This document shows positions 1 to 10,682 of a stretch of 64,000 bases of DNA, piece by piece. Where the stretch lies: assembly GCA_944392335.1 (NCBI GenBank), contig CALXWJ010000012.1, positions 55,029 to 119,028 of the forward strand, in the 5' to 3' direction. The notes beneath the pieces were generated by a model that was not told the DNA's origin, did no database searches, and saw only the letters and a list, made by a program, of their open reading frames with translations. The DNA comes from an uncultured Clostridia bacterium. GTDB taxonomy: Bacteria; Bacillota; Clostridia; UBA1381. The first letter of the stretch is position 1. The number at the start of each line of letters is the position of its first letter. Both the position numbers and the translations under genes were made by a program.

Positions 1-1
1 G

Positions 2-2317
2 AAAGTAAATTTTTCGGATGGCATATATAGATTTTTTGAGCCTTTTGTTATTGACGCAATTAATTACAGCCTTGAAATAAACGGCAGCGACGCCACGGTT
101 TTTACCACAGCAGAAACAGTAGGACAGCAGAGTATAAAACCTATTGATACAAATATAAAAAATCGGCTTTCGGAAAGTGTAAAGAACAGCGTTGTTGCAA
201 TAGATTTGGATAAATATGTCCCGGTACGGTATCAGGACCCTCTCAGAGGTTCAATGTATAAAGGATTTTGCCTTTATAATGCCGATGATGAGGAAAAGAT
301 ATGTTCATACCCCAATGACGGTTTTATAACACTGAATAACAGTGATTTTGAAAAGGTCAGCGAAACTATACAGGCAGATAACTCTGTTTTGAAAACGTAT
401 CACATAAGCCTGCCGCGTGCGGAGCACTGGAGTGATGCAGACGTATATGTCGAGGGATATCTTGAATGGATGTGGTCATACTATAGGCTGAAAGATGTTG
501 CCAGCGATAGTCTTAATAAAAAGCTTATTATGAATACTAAAGCAACCCTTAAGGAGGAAGACAGGCTTAAGCTTTTGAATGTATTGGAGGAAATTGACGT
601 TCCGGGCGAATGGTGCGCGGAGAATGGAACAGCTTATTATTATCCGAAAAATAATAATGGTCTTGAAATTTCAAGGGCGCAAATAAATTTACTTTCTCTT
701 TCCAATACCGACAACCTTGTTATAAGCGGCATAACCTTTAAAAATATTGCCGGGGAAGCTATACAAATAAGCGAATGTGACGGGCTTACAATTCAGGACT
801 GTGAATTTGTAAATATCGGAAAGGCTGCTGTAATAAGTGACGCCAATACAGAGATAAGAAATGCAGATATAAAAAATAATTATTTTGAAAATATCAGTTA
901 TATAGGTATAGATATAACCGGAGGCGACAGGGGAACGCTTACGGAATCGGAAAATGAGATTTCACAAAATGTGTTTAACAATATTGCGACCTTTGCCAGG
1001 GCTTATTCGCCTGCGATCAAGGTTAATGGAGTGGGTAATACCGTATCATATAATACAATACGCAACAGTCCGCATATGTGTATTGGATTTTCCGGTTCAA
1101 AAAACAAAATTCTCTATAATTATATTACAGAAGCCTGCCGTGAAACCGGCGACTGCGGTGCAATATATGCAGGGCGTGATTTTACATGGGTAGATAATGA
1201 AATAGCGTATAATTACATAGAAAATGCCCTCATTACCGACGCCGATATGCTTTCCTCGTGGAGAAGCTCTTTTCAGACGGGAATTTATATGGATGACAGA
1301 CTCAGCGGGAGCCATATTCATCATAATTATATAAAAAATGCCGTGAGAGGAATATTTATCGGGGCAGGCTCCAATTCGAATATACATGATAATGTTATTG
1401 AAAATTGCAGTGTATCGGGAATAAGGATAGGAGGCGCACAGGATCTCCAATTCAATGATGATACATTGGTGCAGGCCGCCATTGAATATTTTGAAGAATA
1501 TCCCATATATCTTACAGAATATCCGTATCTTTTAAATATTATCAATGAAGAAACTTATACAACACAGCCTCATAACAACAATGTAGCTAACAATATTTAT
1601 GTGGGAGCCGTACCTTCGGAAGGAGCTGCAAGCGGAAATGAAAATGAAATCAATTCTCAATACAGCAATAATGTGATATATACAGATATAAACCAGGCTC
1701 TTGCAGACAAAGGGATAAACCTTCAAAACTTTAATTACAGCGGCATAGGGACACAATTGCGGTTAAGATATCCTAAAGATGAAGAAAGTTATCTTTCCGC
1801 GGAAAAAATAGAATTTGGATGGGAGCTTATGCCGGGAGCGAAGGAATATGTATTGACTTTAAAAGATAATAACGGCACTAAGCTGGATGAGGTAACAACA
1901 AGAAATACTTACTGCACCTTAACCGATATAGGTGAAGCGGAGTATTATATATGGCAGGTGAAAGCGGTCACCGGAAAAGATACTTTTGTTTTATCGCAAG
2001 AGTACAAATTCACTGCTAATATGCCCGTAAATGCAGAAAAAATATTGTTTAAAACATCAGAAGGAAGAAACGTTCAAAATATTGAGAAAGCTAAAAAATT
2101 CAGAATAGAAGGTATAAGCGGTGAAAGCTGTAAGGTGGTTATAGGAGTATATAATGATGGAATGTTAAAACAAGTTATGATAAATGACCCCCAAGAAAAC
2201 TATGCGCTTCCATATATGCAGAGGCAGGATACAATATCGGTATGCATAATGGACAGTTTGCAGGGACTAAAGCCATTGTCATATAAGCTTACCGTAGGAT
2301 ATACAGGTAAAGAATAA
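2..2317 (+). CDS. Secreted-type right-handed parallel beta-helix protein, GH141-like (5'-truncated by window edge)
   Basis: The frame is open from base 2, so the gene starts upstream and only its last 771 codons are visible. The first in-frame TTG, at 206, is internal, because coding sequence of the same character precedes it. Most of the protein is Asn/Ile-rich short repeats (such as NEIAYNYIENA and SHIHHNYIKN) typical of right-handed parallel beta-helices. Segments such as CGAIYAGRDFTW and GIYMDDRLSG resemble GH141 enzymes (fucosidase or xylanase activities are known in that family). The last ~190 residues look like a fibronectin-III-type module and a small beta domain. It is a close relative of the next gene, 12 bp downstream, and is probably in one operon with it. 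The role in plant glycan breakdown is inferred; the family call is moderate. Confidence 0.75.
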   Translation, partial: KVNFSDGIYRFFEPFVIDAINYSLEINGSDATVFTTAETVGQQSIKPIDTNIKNRLSESVKNSVVAIDLDKYVPVRYQDPLRGSMYKGFCLYNADDEEKICSYPNDGFITLNNSDFEKVSETIQADNSVLKTYHISLPRAEHWSDADVYVEGYLEWMWSYYRLKDVASDSLNKKLIMNTKATLKEEDRLKLLNVLEEIDVPGEWCAENGTAYYYPKNNNGLEISRAQINLLSLSNTDNLVISGITFKNIAGEAIQISECDGLTIQDCEFVNIGKAAVISDANTEIRNADIKNNYFENISYIGIDITGGDRGTLTESENEISQNVFNNIATFARAYSPAIKVNGVGNTVSYNTIRNSPHMCIGFSGSKNKILYNYITEACRETGDCGAIYAGRDFTWVDNEIAYNYIENALITDADMLSSWRSSFQTGIYMDDRLSGSHIHHNYIKNAVRGIFIGAGSNSNIHDNVIENCSVSGIRIGGAQDLQFNDDTLVQAAIEYFEEYPIYLTEYPYLLNIINEETYTTQPHNNNVANNIYVGAVPSEGAASGNENEINSQYSNNVIYTDINQALADKGINLQNFNYSGIGTQLRLRYPKDEESYLSAEKIEFGWELMPGAKEYVLTLKDNNGTKLDEVTTRNTYCTLTDIGEAEYYIWQVKAVTGKDTFVLSQEYKFTANMPVNAEKILFKTSEGRNVQNIEKAKKFRIEGISGESCKVVIGVYNDGMLKQVMINDPQENYALPYMQRQDTISVCIMDSLQGLKPLSYKLTVGYTGKE

Positions 2318-2329
2318 GGGAGGATTGCC

Positions 2330-5300
2330 ATGAAAAGATTTATTTCGCTGGTTTTGGTGATTTTTGCTATAATACCTTTTGTCAGCGGGGTATGCGTTGC
2401 CGAGCAGGCGAAAACGGTACTCTATGTTTCACCCGAGGGAGACGATAGAAATCCCGGAACAGCTCAAATGCCGCTAAAAACGGTGAGCGGCGCTGTGGTG
2501 ACTATAGAAAAAATAAAAAATGAAAACAATAAAACTCCAATTGACGTTATATTTTCAGGCGGAGAATACAGGATAACAAAAAGTATATCAGTAAATTCAA
2601 TAAACAGCGGAACAAAAGAGGGACCTGTTACCTTTAAGGCCGCAGATGGTGAAAAACCGGTTTTTACATCGGGGATAGTCTTGGATATCGATAAATTTAC
2701 AGAGATTACCGATATGGACATTTATGAAAGACTTCAGGAGAATGTAAGAGATAAGGTCGGCGAGCTTGATTTGAAGCAGTATGGGATAACAACAGTTCCG
2801 AGATTACCAACAGGCAAGATGGGAGCGACGGGTGCAAATTATTATCTTTTGTATCTTGACGGAGAACGGCAGACGCTTGCCCGATGGCCGGATGTAGGGT
2901 ATGAGAAGATTGCGGAATTAGTGGATAAAAACAATTCTATTTTCCGGCCCGCGGGAACTGATATAATAAGATGGGGAACGGCAAAAGCATCTGAAATACA
3001 TTTGTCGGGATTTTTATCAAGCCAGTATAGTCTTGACAGAATATATCTGCAGAGTATCAACGTTAAGGAAAGAACAATACAGATTAGTTCAAATTATACA
3101 ATCAGTGGAAGTGACAGAAGATATTTTTTGCAGAATTTTTTGGAGGAACTTAATTATCCGGGTGAATGGTACATAAATTCCGAAACAATGAAGCTTTATT
3201 ATTATCCGGAGCATAAGCTTTCCAACGAACGTCTGGAGATCGCAACACTTACTGCTCCTATGTTTAATCTTAACGGAGCCTCATATGTGAATTTTGACGG
3301 CATATCCTTTGAAAGGACCAATATAGCAATTCAAATCACAGGATGCAACAATATAAATATAACAAACTGCGTATTTGATGAAATGGGAAAAAATGCTGTA
3401 TACGATGCACAGTCCTCCAATATGAAATATGATTTTGATAAAGCGGTTCCGTCTTCGGATATTCGGGTGGATTCATGTATTATGAGCGATATAGGAGCAG
3501 GAGCGGTGACTCTTGCCGGCGGAGATTATTATAAGCTCACACCGGGAAATATTAAGGTAACCAATAATTATATTACAAGATTTGCGCTTGACTGGAAAAA
3601 CTATGCTCCTGCAATAGATGTAGCCGGAGTTGGCTGTGAAGTTTATAACAATACTATTCATGACGCACCGGGAAATGGTATTCAAACCTATGGAAACGAC
3701 CACAAAATTATGTATAATGAGATTTATGAAATTTTAAAGGACGTGCATGACGCCGGGGGAGTTTATGAAGGAAGAAGCGCTATAAGAAGGGGAACGGAGT
3801 TTGCCTACAACTATTATCATGATTTAAGAATGACAGACACCTCAATTGGAGATATGGTGTGCGGATTATATATGGATGACGGTTTATGTGAATGGAATAT
3901 ACATCATAATATATTTGACAACTGTATAAAGGGTTTATTTCTTGGCGGAGGAGATTATTCAACGGTTGAAAACAATATGTTTATAAATTGCCCTGTAGGG
4001 CCGCAGCTGGGATTCTATATAAATGAAAACAGAAAGCCATATATTATTGAAGCAGAGGAATATTTAAAGAAATATCCGGCATATCAAAAATATCAAATGG
4101 AAAATATGATGGATGTTATAACTCTCGGAAATACAGGAAATAAAATCAATAATAACCTTCTTGTCAACAGTACGGTTAGCATAACCGACGCGGCAATAGC
4201 AAGAGGGAACGAGGCGGTTGGAAATTTAAGTTATGTAAGCGGGGAGGATGCGGGCTTTAAGGATTATCAAAAGAAAAATTATGAAATAAACGAAAATTCC
4301 GAAACTGCAAAGGTTTTGCCGGGACTTTTGGATATAGATATGGATAAAATCGGAATAAGCAAAGAGATGTGGGATAGAATTGAAAAAAAAGATATAGTAA
4401 AATATGCGCCCGCGAACGGAAGCGAGGGTGTTTCATCATCAAGGATTACATTCCGTTGGGAGAACGATAATATCTGTGACAAATACATCTTTACACTGGC
4501 AACCGACGCCGAAATGAAAAATGTTGTTTATACCGAAACGGCCAGATATAATTTTGTTACGCTTAACAACGTTTTAAAGCCCGGTAAAAGGGTATATTAC
4601 TGGAATGTTGTGGGAATGGATTCTTCAAAGGAATGTTTTGAAAATGTTCAAAGCCGGGGCGAAGCATACAGGCTTGTAACATCTTCATATGACGAAACTA
4701 ACAAGCTGTATCTGAATGAAGAGATTGAAATTGCCAAAGAGACTATGGCGGAATTAAGCGTAGGAAATGATATGGGTCAGTGCTCTCAGGAAACATTGGA
4801 TAAATATGAAGCAGCATTGAATGAAGCTTTAAGTGTTCAGAGAACCAAATATTTAACGCAGGCCACCGTTGATAACTGTGTTGAAATGCTTGCTCAAGCA
4901 CGTGTTGAACTAAACGCCAACAGAAACGCAGGGTATGAAAATCTTGATTACGGTCTTAGAAATGAAACATGGCGTTATCAGGGTAGGGAATCTGAAATAA
5001 AAGACGGAGTTCTTACGTTAAAAAACAGGTTAGCTTACATGGACAGCGTTATTCCCGCCTATGAAGTCCTTACATTTAAGATGAAACCGGATAAAGATTA
5101 CACGATGATTGCCGTAACGCTTCGTTTAAAGCAGATGGGCATAATCTGGCAGGGGGGAGCAGGCGGCGACGGGTATACGATTATTATAAAACCCGGGCTT
5201 GTGGAATATCAGCGTTATAAGGGAGGAAAAGGAGGTATATTAAAAACCGTAGAAAACCTTTATCTGAAAGCGGGGGAATGGAATGATATTGAAGTTGGCT

Positions 5301-5935
5301 GTGTACCGTATAAGGAAGGTATAAAAACGATATTCAGGGTTAATGGCCATGATGTGCTGAATGAATATGATGACAGCGGCCTCATTACTGATGAAGGAGG
5401 ACTGCAGTTTGAAAACTTTAATGATACATCGGGACTTCCTCTTGAAATCATGGGAGCAGACAGTGTTGGAGAGTTTAGCCAGAGTATTGTTACAGGAAAA
5501 CTGGAAGCGGTTACTCCGGTATTGGTAGATTCTATTGAAAATCTTGATATAAAAAATGATAACGGAGTTACAAGTATAAACGGGCTTAACGGCAATGAAG
5601 TGCTTAAATTCGACGCGGTTTTGAATGGCCAGGATATAGCGCTGCGGTGTGACGAGGAAAATGAATACAGAATTAAGGTCACAAATGAGAAGATAGTTCT
5701 AAACCGAGTTACAAAAGAGGGGAATTCATGTATAATATCCAAAGAAAATACAGAACTTCCGCTGGGAGAAAAATTTAATATAACCGTTGGCGCGTATCCG
5801 TGCGAGGAAGGTATGAGAATTATGTTATACAAAAATAATGAAAAAATTATTGATTACATTGATTCATATTCAAAGCACGATTCAACACAGATAAAAATAT
5901 ATGAAAACGGTAAGGGCAGTATTTTTGCCGGCTGA
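2330..5935 (+). CDS. Large secreted parallel beta-helix protein, GH141-like, with C-terminal lectin-like modules
   Basis: The 1201-residue protein starts with a signal peptide (about residues 1-24, Ala before EQAKT). Next comes the N-terminal motif LYVSPEGDDRNPGTAQ common in beta-helix glycosidases, then the helix to about residue 670, including HDAGGVYEGRS and GLYMDDGLCE, which resemble GH141. A fibronectin-III-like module (about 685-785) and an alpha-helical segment (about 790-865) follow. The tail has two stretches that look like concanavalin-type lectin folds. The start is set by GGGAGG seven bases before the ATG. There is no obvious SLH or sortase signal, so it is probably released or held by partners from the same operon. 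Substrate is unknown; the pectin link comes from GH42, GH105 and the esterase nearby. Confidence 0.8.
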   Translation: MKRFISLVLVIFAIIPFVSGVCVAEQAKTVLYVSPEGDDRNPGTAQMPLKTVSGAVVTIEKIKNENNKTPIDVIFSGGEYRITKSISVNSINSGTKEGPVTFKAADGEKPVFTSGIVLDIDKFTEITDMDIYERLQENVRDKVGELDLKQYGITTVPRLPTGKMGATGANYYLLYLDGERQTLARWPDVGYEKIAELVDKNNSIFRPAGTDIIRWGTAKASEIHLSGFLSSQYSLDRIYLQSINVKERTIQISSNYTISGSDRRYFLQNFLEELNYPGEWYINSETMKLYYYPEHKLSNERLEIATLTAPMFNLNGASYVNFDGISFERTNIAIQITGCNNINITNCVFDEMGKNAVYDAQSSNMKYDFDKAVPSSDIRVDSCIMSDIGAGAVTLAGGDYYKLTPGNIKVTNNYITRFALDWKNYAPAIDVAGVGCEVYNNTIHDAPGNGIQTYGNDHKIMYNEIYEILKDVHDAGGVYEGRSAIRRGTEFAYNYYHDLRMTDTSIGDMVCGLYMDDGLCEWNIHHNIFDNCIKGLFLGGGDYSTVENNMFINCPVGPQLGFYINENRKPYIIEAEEYLKKYPAYQKYQMENMMDVITLGNTGNKINNNLLVNSTVSITDAAIARGNEAVGNLSYVSGEDAGFKDYQKKNYEINENSETAKVLPGLLDIDMDKIGISKEMWDRIEKKDIVKYAPANGSEGVSSSRITFRWENDNICDKYIFTLATDAEMKNVVYTETARYNFVTLNNVLKPGKRVYYWNVVGMDSSKECFENVQSRGEAYRLVTSSYDETNKLYLNEEIEIAKETMAELSVGNDMGQCSQETLDKYEAALNEALSVQRTKYLTQATVDNCVEMLAQARVELNANRNAGYENLDYGLRNETWRYQGRESEIKDGVLTLKNRLAYMDSVIPAYEVLTFKMKPDKDYTMIAVTLRLKQMGIIWQGGAGGDGYTIIIKPGLVEYQRYKGGKGGILKTVENLYLKAGEWNDIEVGCVPYKEGIKTIFRVNGHDVLNEYDDSGLITDEGGLQFENFNDTSGLPLEIMGADSVGEFSQSIVTGKLEAVTPVLVDSIENLDIKNDNGVTSINGLNGNEVLKFDAVLNGQDIALRCDEENEYRIKVTNEKIVLNRVTKEGNSCIISKENTELPLGEKFNITVGAYPCEEGMRIMLYKNNEKIIDYIDSYSKHDSTQIKIYENGKGSIFAG

Positions 5936-5980
5936 TCAGAGAGTGTTTATTTAAAATTTGAAAGGAGCGGATATGTAGAT

Positions 5981-7690
5981 ATGAAAAGAGTAATAACAGC
6001 AGCTCTGAGCGTTATATTATCATCGGTATGCTGTACGGGAGCATTTGCGGCGGCAGCGCCAGAGTTTTATGTTTCGATTTCGCAAAGCGGTGAGTATATA
6101 TTTAATATTGCCGGCACGGTTGAATCGGGCAGACAGGGGCAAAGAGTGAATATAATTATTTTTAATCCGGGAAAGGGGTTCTCCGATGCCGGAGATCCCG
6201 GCGCATTACAATATCAAGCGGAGCTTATAACAGGAGACAACGGTGCATTTTCTATTCAGGCGCCTGTTTATTTTGATGGTGTAAACGATACCGGAACATA
6301 TACTCTTTATGTATCGGGCGATGATTATTCTGAGGCGTTAAGCCTTTCGGCATTTGCGGCTGACCCCGATACTGTAAAGATTGCGCTCAAAGAATTAAAG
6401 CAAGCAGACGCGACTGATCTCCCGGAAGTTATTGTTAATAATGAAAATATACTTTCCTTAACGGGCTTTGGTTATGAAGAGCTGGATAAAGGCAAATTTG
6501 CCAAAATTATAGAGGCAAACAGAAATTCAGAGGGATTTATAGATGAAAATGATGTTAACGGCAGTTTAAAAAGGTTAAAACAGCTTGTTATTGTTGAATG
6601 TTTTAATCAGGGAAAAATTGGATTGCTTACAAAGAACGGTGAATTTTTATATCCGGAATATATTGATTTTTCACAGATTGACAAAGACGGTGTAAGCATT
6701 TATAAAGCGTATTCTGAAATAATAAAGGATAAGCAGGCTTTTATGAACAGCCTTACCGGAAAAAATTTAACCGGTGTATCAGATCTTGAGGATGCTTTTG
6801 CGGAAAGTGCATTTGTATATGCAATATACGATCCGGTAACAGGAGGAAGCGGCCATATTAGCAGGGTTCTTACAAGCGAGAACGCAAAAAGACTTGGAAT
6901 TGATATATCTGCATATCTTTCTATGAGCGACAAGAATAAAACCCTTTTACAAACCGATCTTCTTAAAGAAAATTTAAAAACCTCCAAGGATATTGAAGAA
7001 TATATTAAAAATTACAAAACAAGCGGTACACAAGGCAGTTCAAACTCCGGAAACAGCAGCAGTAGTTCAGACAATAAAAATAACACTACAAAGCTGCCGT
7101 CGGTTTCGGCAGTTCAAAATAATACACAAGATGATATAAAAGAAAATATAAATCCATTCAGTGACCTGGATTCTGTTCCATGGGCACAGGAAGCTATTTT
7201 AAACCTTTATAATTCCGGGACGATTAACGGAATATCAGCAACTCAATTTGACCCTATGGGAAAGGTAACAAGGGAACAGTTTACAGTTATGGTTATGAGA
7301 GCATTTAGAATACAGGAATCATCTGAGGAACCGGAATTTATTGATGTTGTCGCCGATTCATATTATGCGGGATATGTGCAGTCGGCAAAGGACGCGGGTA
7401 TTGTAAAGGGTATAGGAGAAGACAGCTTTGGAGTCGGTGTTCCTATAAAACGCCAGGATATTGCGGTTATAATTATGAATACACTTAATTATATAAAAAG
7501 AACAGTAGATGAAAAAATTGAAGTGAACTTTAGCGATGAAACCGAAGATTATGCAAAAGAGGCGGTTAACTATCTTGCGGGAGCGGGAATCATAAACGGT
7601 TTTCCTGACAATACTTTCAGAGGACATGAAGACTGCACAAGGGCCCAGGCGGCAAAGCTTATCTATGAAGTTTTACAGGCGTTGAATTAG
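5981..7690 (+). CDS. SLH-domain surface protein
   Basis: The protein (569 residues) has a signal peptide ending near GAFA-AAAPE, and an N-terminal beta-rich domain of about 110 residues of the kind seen in Ig-like surface modules. A helical middle and a Ser/Asn/Gly-rich linker (about 347-372) follow. Three SLH repeats lie at about 391-445, 453-507 and 517-568 (markers FSDL..PWAQEAI, YYAGYVQSAKDAGIVKG, YAKEAVNYLAGAGIINGF). SLH domains bind secondary cell-wall polymer, so the protein should sit on the cell surface. AAAGGAG precedes the ATG. It is 45 bp after the beta-helix gene and 14-23 bp before another SLH gene, so it is likely co-transcribed. It has no recognisable catalytic domain; an adhesin or scaffold role is inferred. 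Confidence 0.85.
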   Translation: MKRVITAALSVILSSVCCTGAFAAAAPEFYVSISQSGEYIFNIAGTVESGRQGQRVNIIIFNPGKGFSDAGDPGALQYQAELITGDNGAFSIQAPVYFDGVNDTGTYTLYVSGDDYSEALSLSAFAADPDTVKIALKELKQADATDLPEVIVNNENILSLTGFGYEELDKGKFAKIIEANRNSEGFIDENDVNGSLKRLKQLVIVECFNQGKIGLLTKNGEFLYPEYIDFSQIDKDGVSIYKAYSEIIKDKQAFMNSLTGKNLTGVSDLEDAFAESAFVYAIYDPVTGGSGHISRVLTSENAKRLGIDISAYLSMSDKNKTLLQTDLLKENLKTSKDIEEYIKNYKTSGTQGSSNSGNSSSSSDNKNNTTKLPSVSAVQNNTQDDIKENINPFSDLDSVPWAQEAILNLYNSGTINGISATQFDPMGKVTREQFTVMVMRAFRIQESSEEPEFIDVVADSYYAGYVQSAKDAGIVKGIGEDSFGVGVPIKRQDIAVIIMNTLNYIKRTVDEKIEVNFSDETEDYAKEAVNYLAGAGIINGFPDNTFRGHEDCTRAQAAKLIYEVLQALN

Positions 7691-7713
7691 TAAGAAAGGA
7701 GTTAATGATAGCC

Positions 7714-10665
7714 ATGAAAAGAATTATTGCATTTATTATTGCCTTGTCGTGTATAGTTTCATCGTCTGTTATAGGCAATGCGGAACAAAGCTACGGTTCG
7801 GATATTGCCTTGGAAGTGATTGCCGGTCTTGGTATATTGGAATATACCACGCCTGAAGATACAATCACCAGAGGCGATTTTGCCCTATCTATGTATAACA
7901 TGCTGTTTAAGGATGCAGGCGAGGATGAACCGACCTGGGAAGAGAACTTTTTTGGTGAATTTGTTTCGGACGACCAACTTATTACTGATGAAGGAGACGT
8001 TAAGGAAATTTCCTTGTTTTGGGACGTTACCTCAGAAAGTGAATATTATGACGCCGTAATGTATGGGGTAAGAATAGGCATTTTTGAGGGTGTAGGCAGA
8101 GGAAGCTTTAAGCCGGAAGAAAACGTAACGGTTATTCAGGTTGTAAAAACACTTCTTACACTAATGGGCTATAAAAATTATGCTGAGGCGGAGGGAGGAT
8201 ATCCAAACGGATATTTAAGCCTTGCCGTCAGCATGGGTATTTTGAAGGGTGTGGAAAACGCTGTATATGACGACGCTTCGGTTGCCGATACGGCAAGAAT
8301 AATTTACAATTGTTTTGATAATTTCTGCTTTGAAATTGAAAGCTTTTCAGCAGATGCAATAGGTCTTGCCCCCGATTCCTCGCAGACATTTTTAAATAAG
8401 TTTCTAAAGCTTGATTATATAGAGGGTATTGTGATGGATAACGGAATTTATGCCCTTGACGGAGAGAGCGATATTCCAAAAAACAGTGTAAAAATCGGAG
8501 ATAAAATTCTCTATACTACCAAGGAACAGATGCGCAAGATGAGAGAAAATACCGCAAAGCAAGTAATTGCATATTATTCTATAGATAACGATACAGAAGA
8601 CGAACTGGTATGTGCGGTGGTGGAGAAGGATGAAAGCATCAGCATAGCCCCTCAGGATTTTGAAGATTATGATTCCGGCAAAATTTCATATTACAGCGAC
8701 GGGAGAACCCGTATCTTGAATCTCGACGCAGGGGCAAGGATGATCTATAACGGAGAATACAGACCAAGCTTTTCAAAAGAAGATTTTATTTTTGACAGGG
8801 GAAGCATAAGGGTGGCAAAAACCCAAAAAAACGGTAAATATGATTGTATAATTATTGAAAACTACACATCTTGGTATATAGAGAGCATAGATTATGATAA
8901 ATATTTAATTTATAACGGAGCAAAGGATTCGTCTTCCGAAACTGACGATGTATTGCTGGAGCTTGAGGAAATTTTATCGGAGGGTGAAGCGGATATAATA
9001 AACAGCGATGGTGAAATAATAGAATTTAAAGATATACTCATGCTCGGAGCGATAGATTTTTACAAGACAGGCAACAGGTATATTAAGATGTATTACAGTG
9101 ACAAACGTGTTGAAGAGTTTACTGTAAATTCAATTGATAAAGACGATTTCGAACGCACAATAATATCTTCCGGCGAGGAAAAGTATGTTATTGCTCCGGA
9201 ACTCAGTAAAGCTGCAAACGGCGCTGATTTTCGTCTGAGAGATAAATTCACATTGATATTGAATAGCCGCGAAGAGGTTATATGGGCACAAAATCTTACG
9301 GACAGCTATTATGACCTAACTGTAGGCTATAATATAGGTCTTATGATGGATGATTATGAAGGGAAATATTATTTGAAGCTTATAAATGAAAACGGGACGC
9401 TTACAAAATATGAAATTGATGAAAAGGTTACGTTTGGAAGTCAGTTGGAACTGAAACGTGAGGATTATATTAAAATAAATCCTGAAAAGCTTTATGAGGA
9501 GATCAAAAATTATGTTGGGATTTTAGCGGTAAATATTAACTCACAAGGTAAAATATCTATGGTTGAACTTCCATATTATACTCATACCGGCGAAAAAAGG
9601 CTTCAGGTGATTTATGATAATACAGACACAGCAGAATCCTCTTTGCCGCAGTCCAGAAGGAACAGTACACTGTGTGTAATAACAGAAAAAGTGTGGATGA
9701 ACCCGCAAAGTATAGTTTGGCAGGCTCCTAAAAATACAAATTACATAAAAGACAATACGAAATATGTAGTGCATGATATGAGCATATTTCCAAGTAATGG
9801 GCAGACAAGAGGAAATATTATAGCCTACGGCATCAATGAAAACAGTATATATGCCAAATGGGTCGATTATAAACGGGATATAGGAAAGAGTATAAGTTAC
9901 GAGGATACAAGCTATTTTATAGTGACCGATGTTAATATGGGACTTACACCGGACGATGAGGTAACAGTAACACTTGACGGATACAGATGCTGGCCGGATA
10001 GGGATATGGCTGCCGCAACTATATATGCTGTTGACGGAGCCGGTGAGACAAATACCGGTGAAATATGTAATCCTGCCTTGATGGCAACTTCTTTTTACGA
10101 TATATACTCTGAGGATAATGTAAAATATTACGCGGTAGAAAAAGGGGATATAATTAAATACACATATAATACAGACATCCAATATCCGACAAAAATCGCA
10201 ATACTGTACCGGGCAAGCGAAGGGAAAATACTTGAAAGCACGGGAGAGTATTCAACAGATTACAGGAATGAAAAGACAAATCCTTTCGGACTTAACTATG
10301 CATGTACAAGAGCTCCTTATGATCCGGCAGGATATTCGGCTGACAGAAAATTTACACTTGGATATGTATACAGCATACAGGATGATATAGCAGTTATAAC
10401 AACGCAGAATCTAAGAGAAAACAGTTATGATAGCAGCAACGGCAATACAGGGGAGTATAGAAGATTTTTATCGGTTAATTATCCTGTTAACGGTTTCAGA
10501 GGATATGAAATTGAATATACAAAAAAAGAAGTAAAAGTGACTCAAAATACTGACTGGGCAGAAAAACTCAAAAGCTATGTTGATTACGGAGGACACTGTT
10601 CTAAAATTCTAACCGTGCATTCAGGGCAGATGCCCAGTATTTCCTTTATGATAACAGAGGATTGA
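7714..10665 (+). CDS. Large SLH-domain protein of unknown function
   Basis: The protein has about 983 residues and a signal peptide (MKRIIAFIIALSC...VIGNA-EQ). Two to three divergent SLH repeats lie at the N terminus (about residues 28-205; markers GVRIGIFEGVGRGSFKPEENV and LAVSMGILKGVENAVYD). I do not recognise the ~770-residue remainder. It is acidic, rich in Tyr, Asp and Glu, with many short beta-strand-like segments and no catalytic motif I can name. Two ATGs compete: 7705, only 3 bases after GGAG, and 7714, 12 bases after it. I prefer 7714 because it gives the MKR... signal peptide shared with neighbouring genes. The start could still be 7705. Its operon position suggests a surface role tied to the beta-helix proteins. 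Confidence 0.75.
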   Translation: MKRIIAFIIALSCIVSSSVIGNAEQSYGSDIALEVIAGLGILEYTTPEDTITRGDFALSMYNMLFKDAGEDEPTWEENFFGEFVSDDQLITDEGDVKEISLFWDVTSESEYYDAVMYGVRIGIFEGVGRGSFKPEENVTVIQVVKTLLTLMGYKNYAEAEGGYPNGYLSLAVSMGILKGVENAVYDDASVADTARIIYNCFDNFCFEIESFSADAIGLAPDSSQTFLNKFLKLDYIEGIVMDNGIYALDGESDIPKNSVKIGDKILYTTKEQMRKMRENTAKQVIAYYSIDNDTEDELVCAVVEKDESISIAPQDFEDYDSGKISYYSDGRTRILNLDAGARMIYNGEYRPSFSKEDFIFDRGSIRVAKTQKNGKYDCIIIENYTSWYIESIDYDKYLIYNGAKDSSSETDDVLLELEEILSEGEADIINSDGEIIEFKDILMLGAIDFYKTGNRYIKMYYSDKRVEEFTVNSIDKDDFERTIISSGEEKYVIAPELSKAANGADFRLRDKFTLILNSREEVIWAQNLTDSYYDLTVGYNIGLMMDDYEGKYYLKLINENGTLTKYEIDEKVTFGSQLELKREDYIKINPEKLYEEIKNYVGILAVNINSQGKISMVELPYYTHTGEKRLQVIYDNTDTAESSLPQSRRNSTLCVITEKVWMNPQSIVWQAPKNTNYIKDNTKYVVHDMSIFPSNGQTRGNIIAYGINENSIYAKWVDYKRDIGKSISYEDTSYFIVTDVNMGLTPDDEVTVTLDGYRCWPDRDMAAATIYAVDGAGETNTGEICNPALMATSFYDIYSEDNVKYYAVEKGDIIKYTYNTDIQYPTKIAILYRASEGKILESTGEYSTDYRNEKTNPFGLNYACTRAPYDPAGYSADRKFTLGYVYSIQDDIAVITTQNLRENSYDSSNGNTGEYRRFLSVNYPVNGFRGYEIEYTKKEVKVTQNTDWAEKLKSYVDYGGHCSKILTVHSGQMPSISFMITED

Positions 10666-10682
10666 TTTAAGAGGTGATTTTT

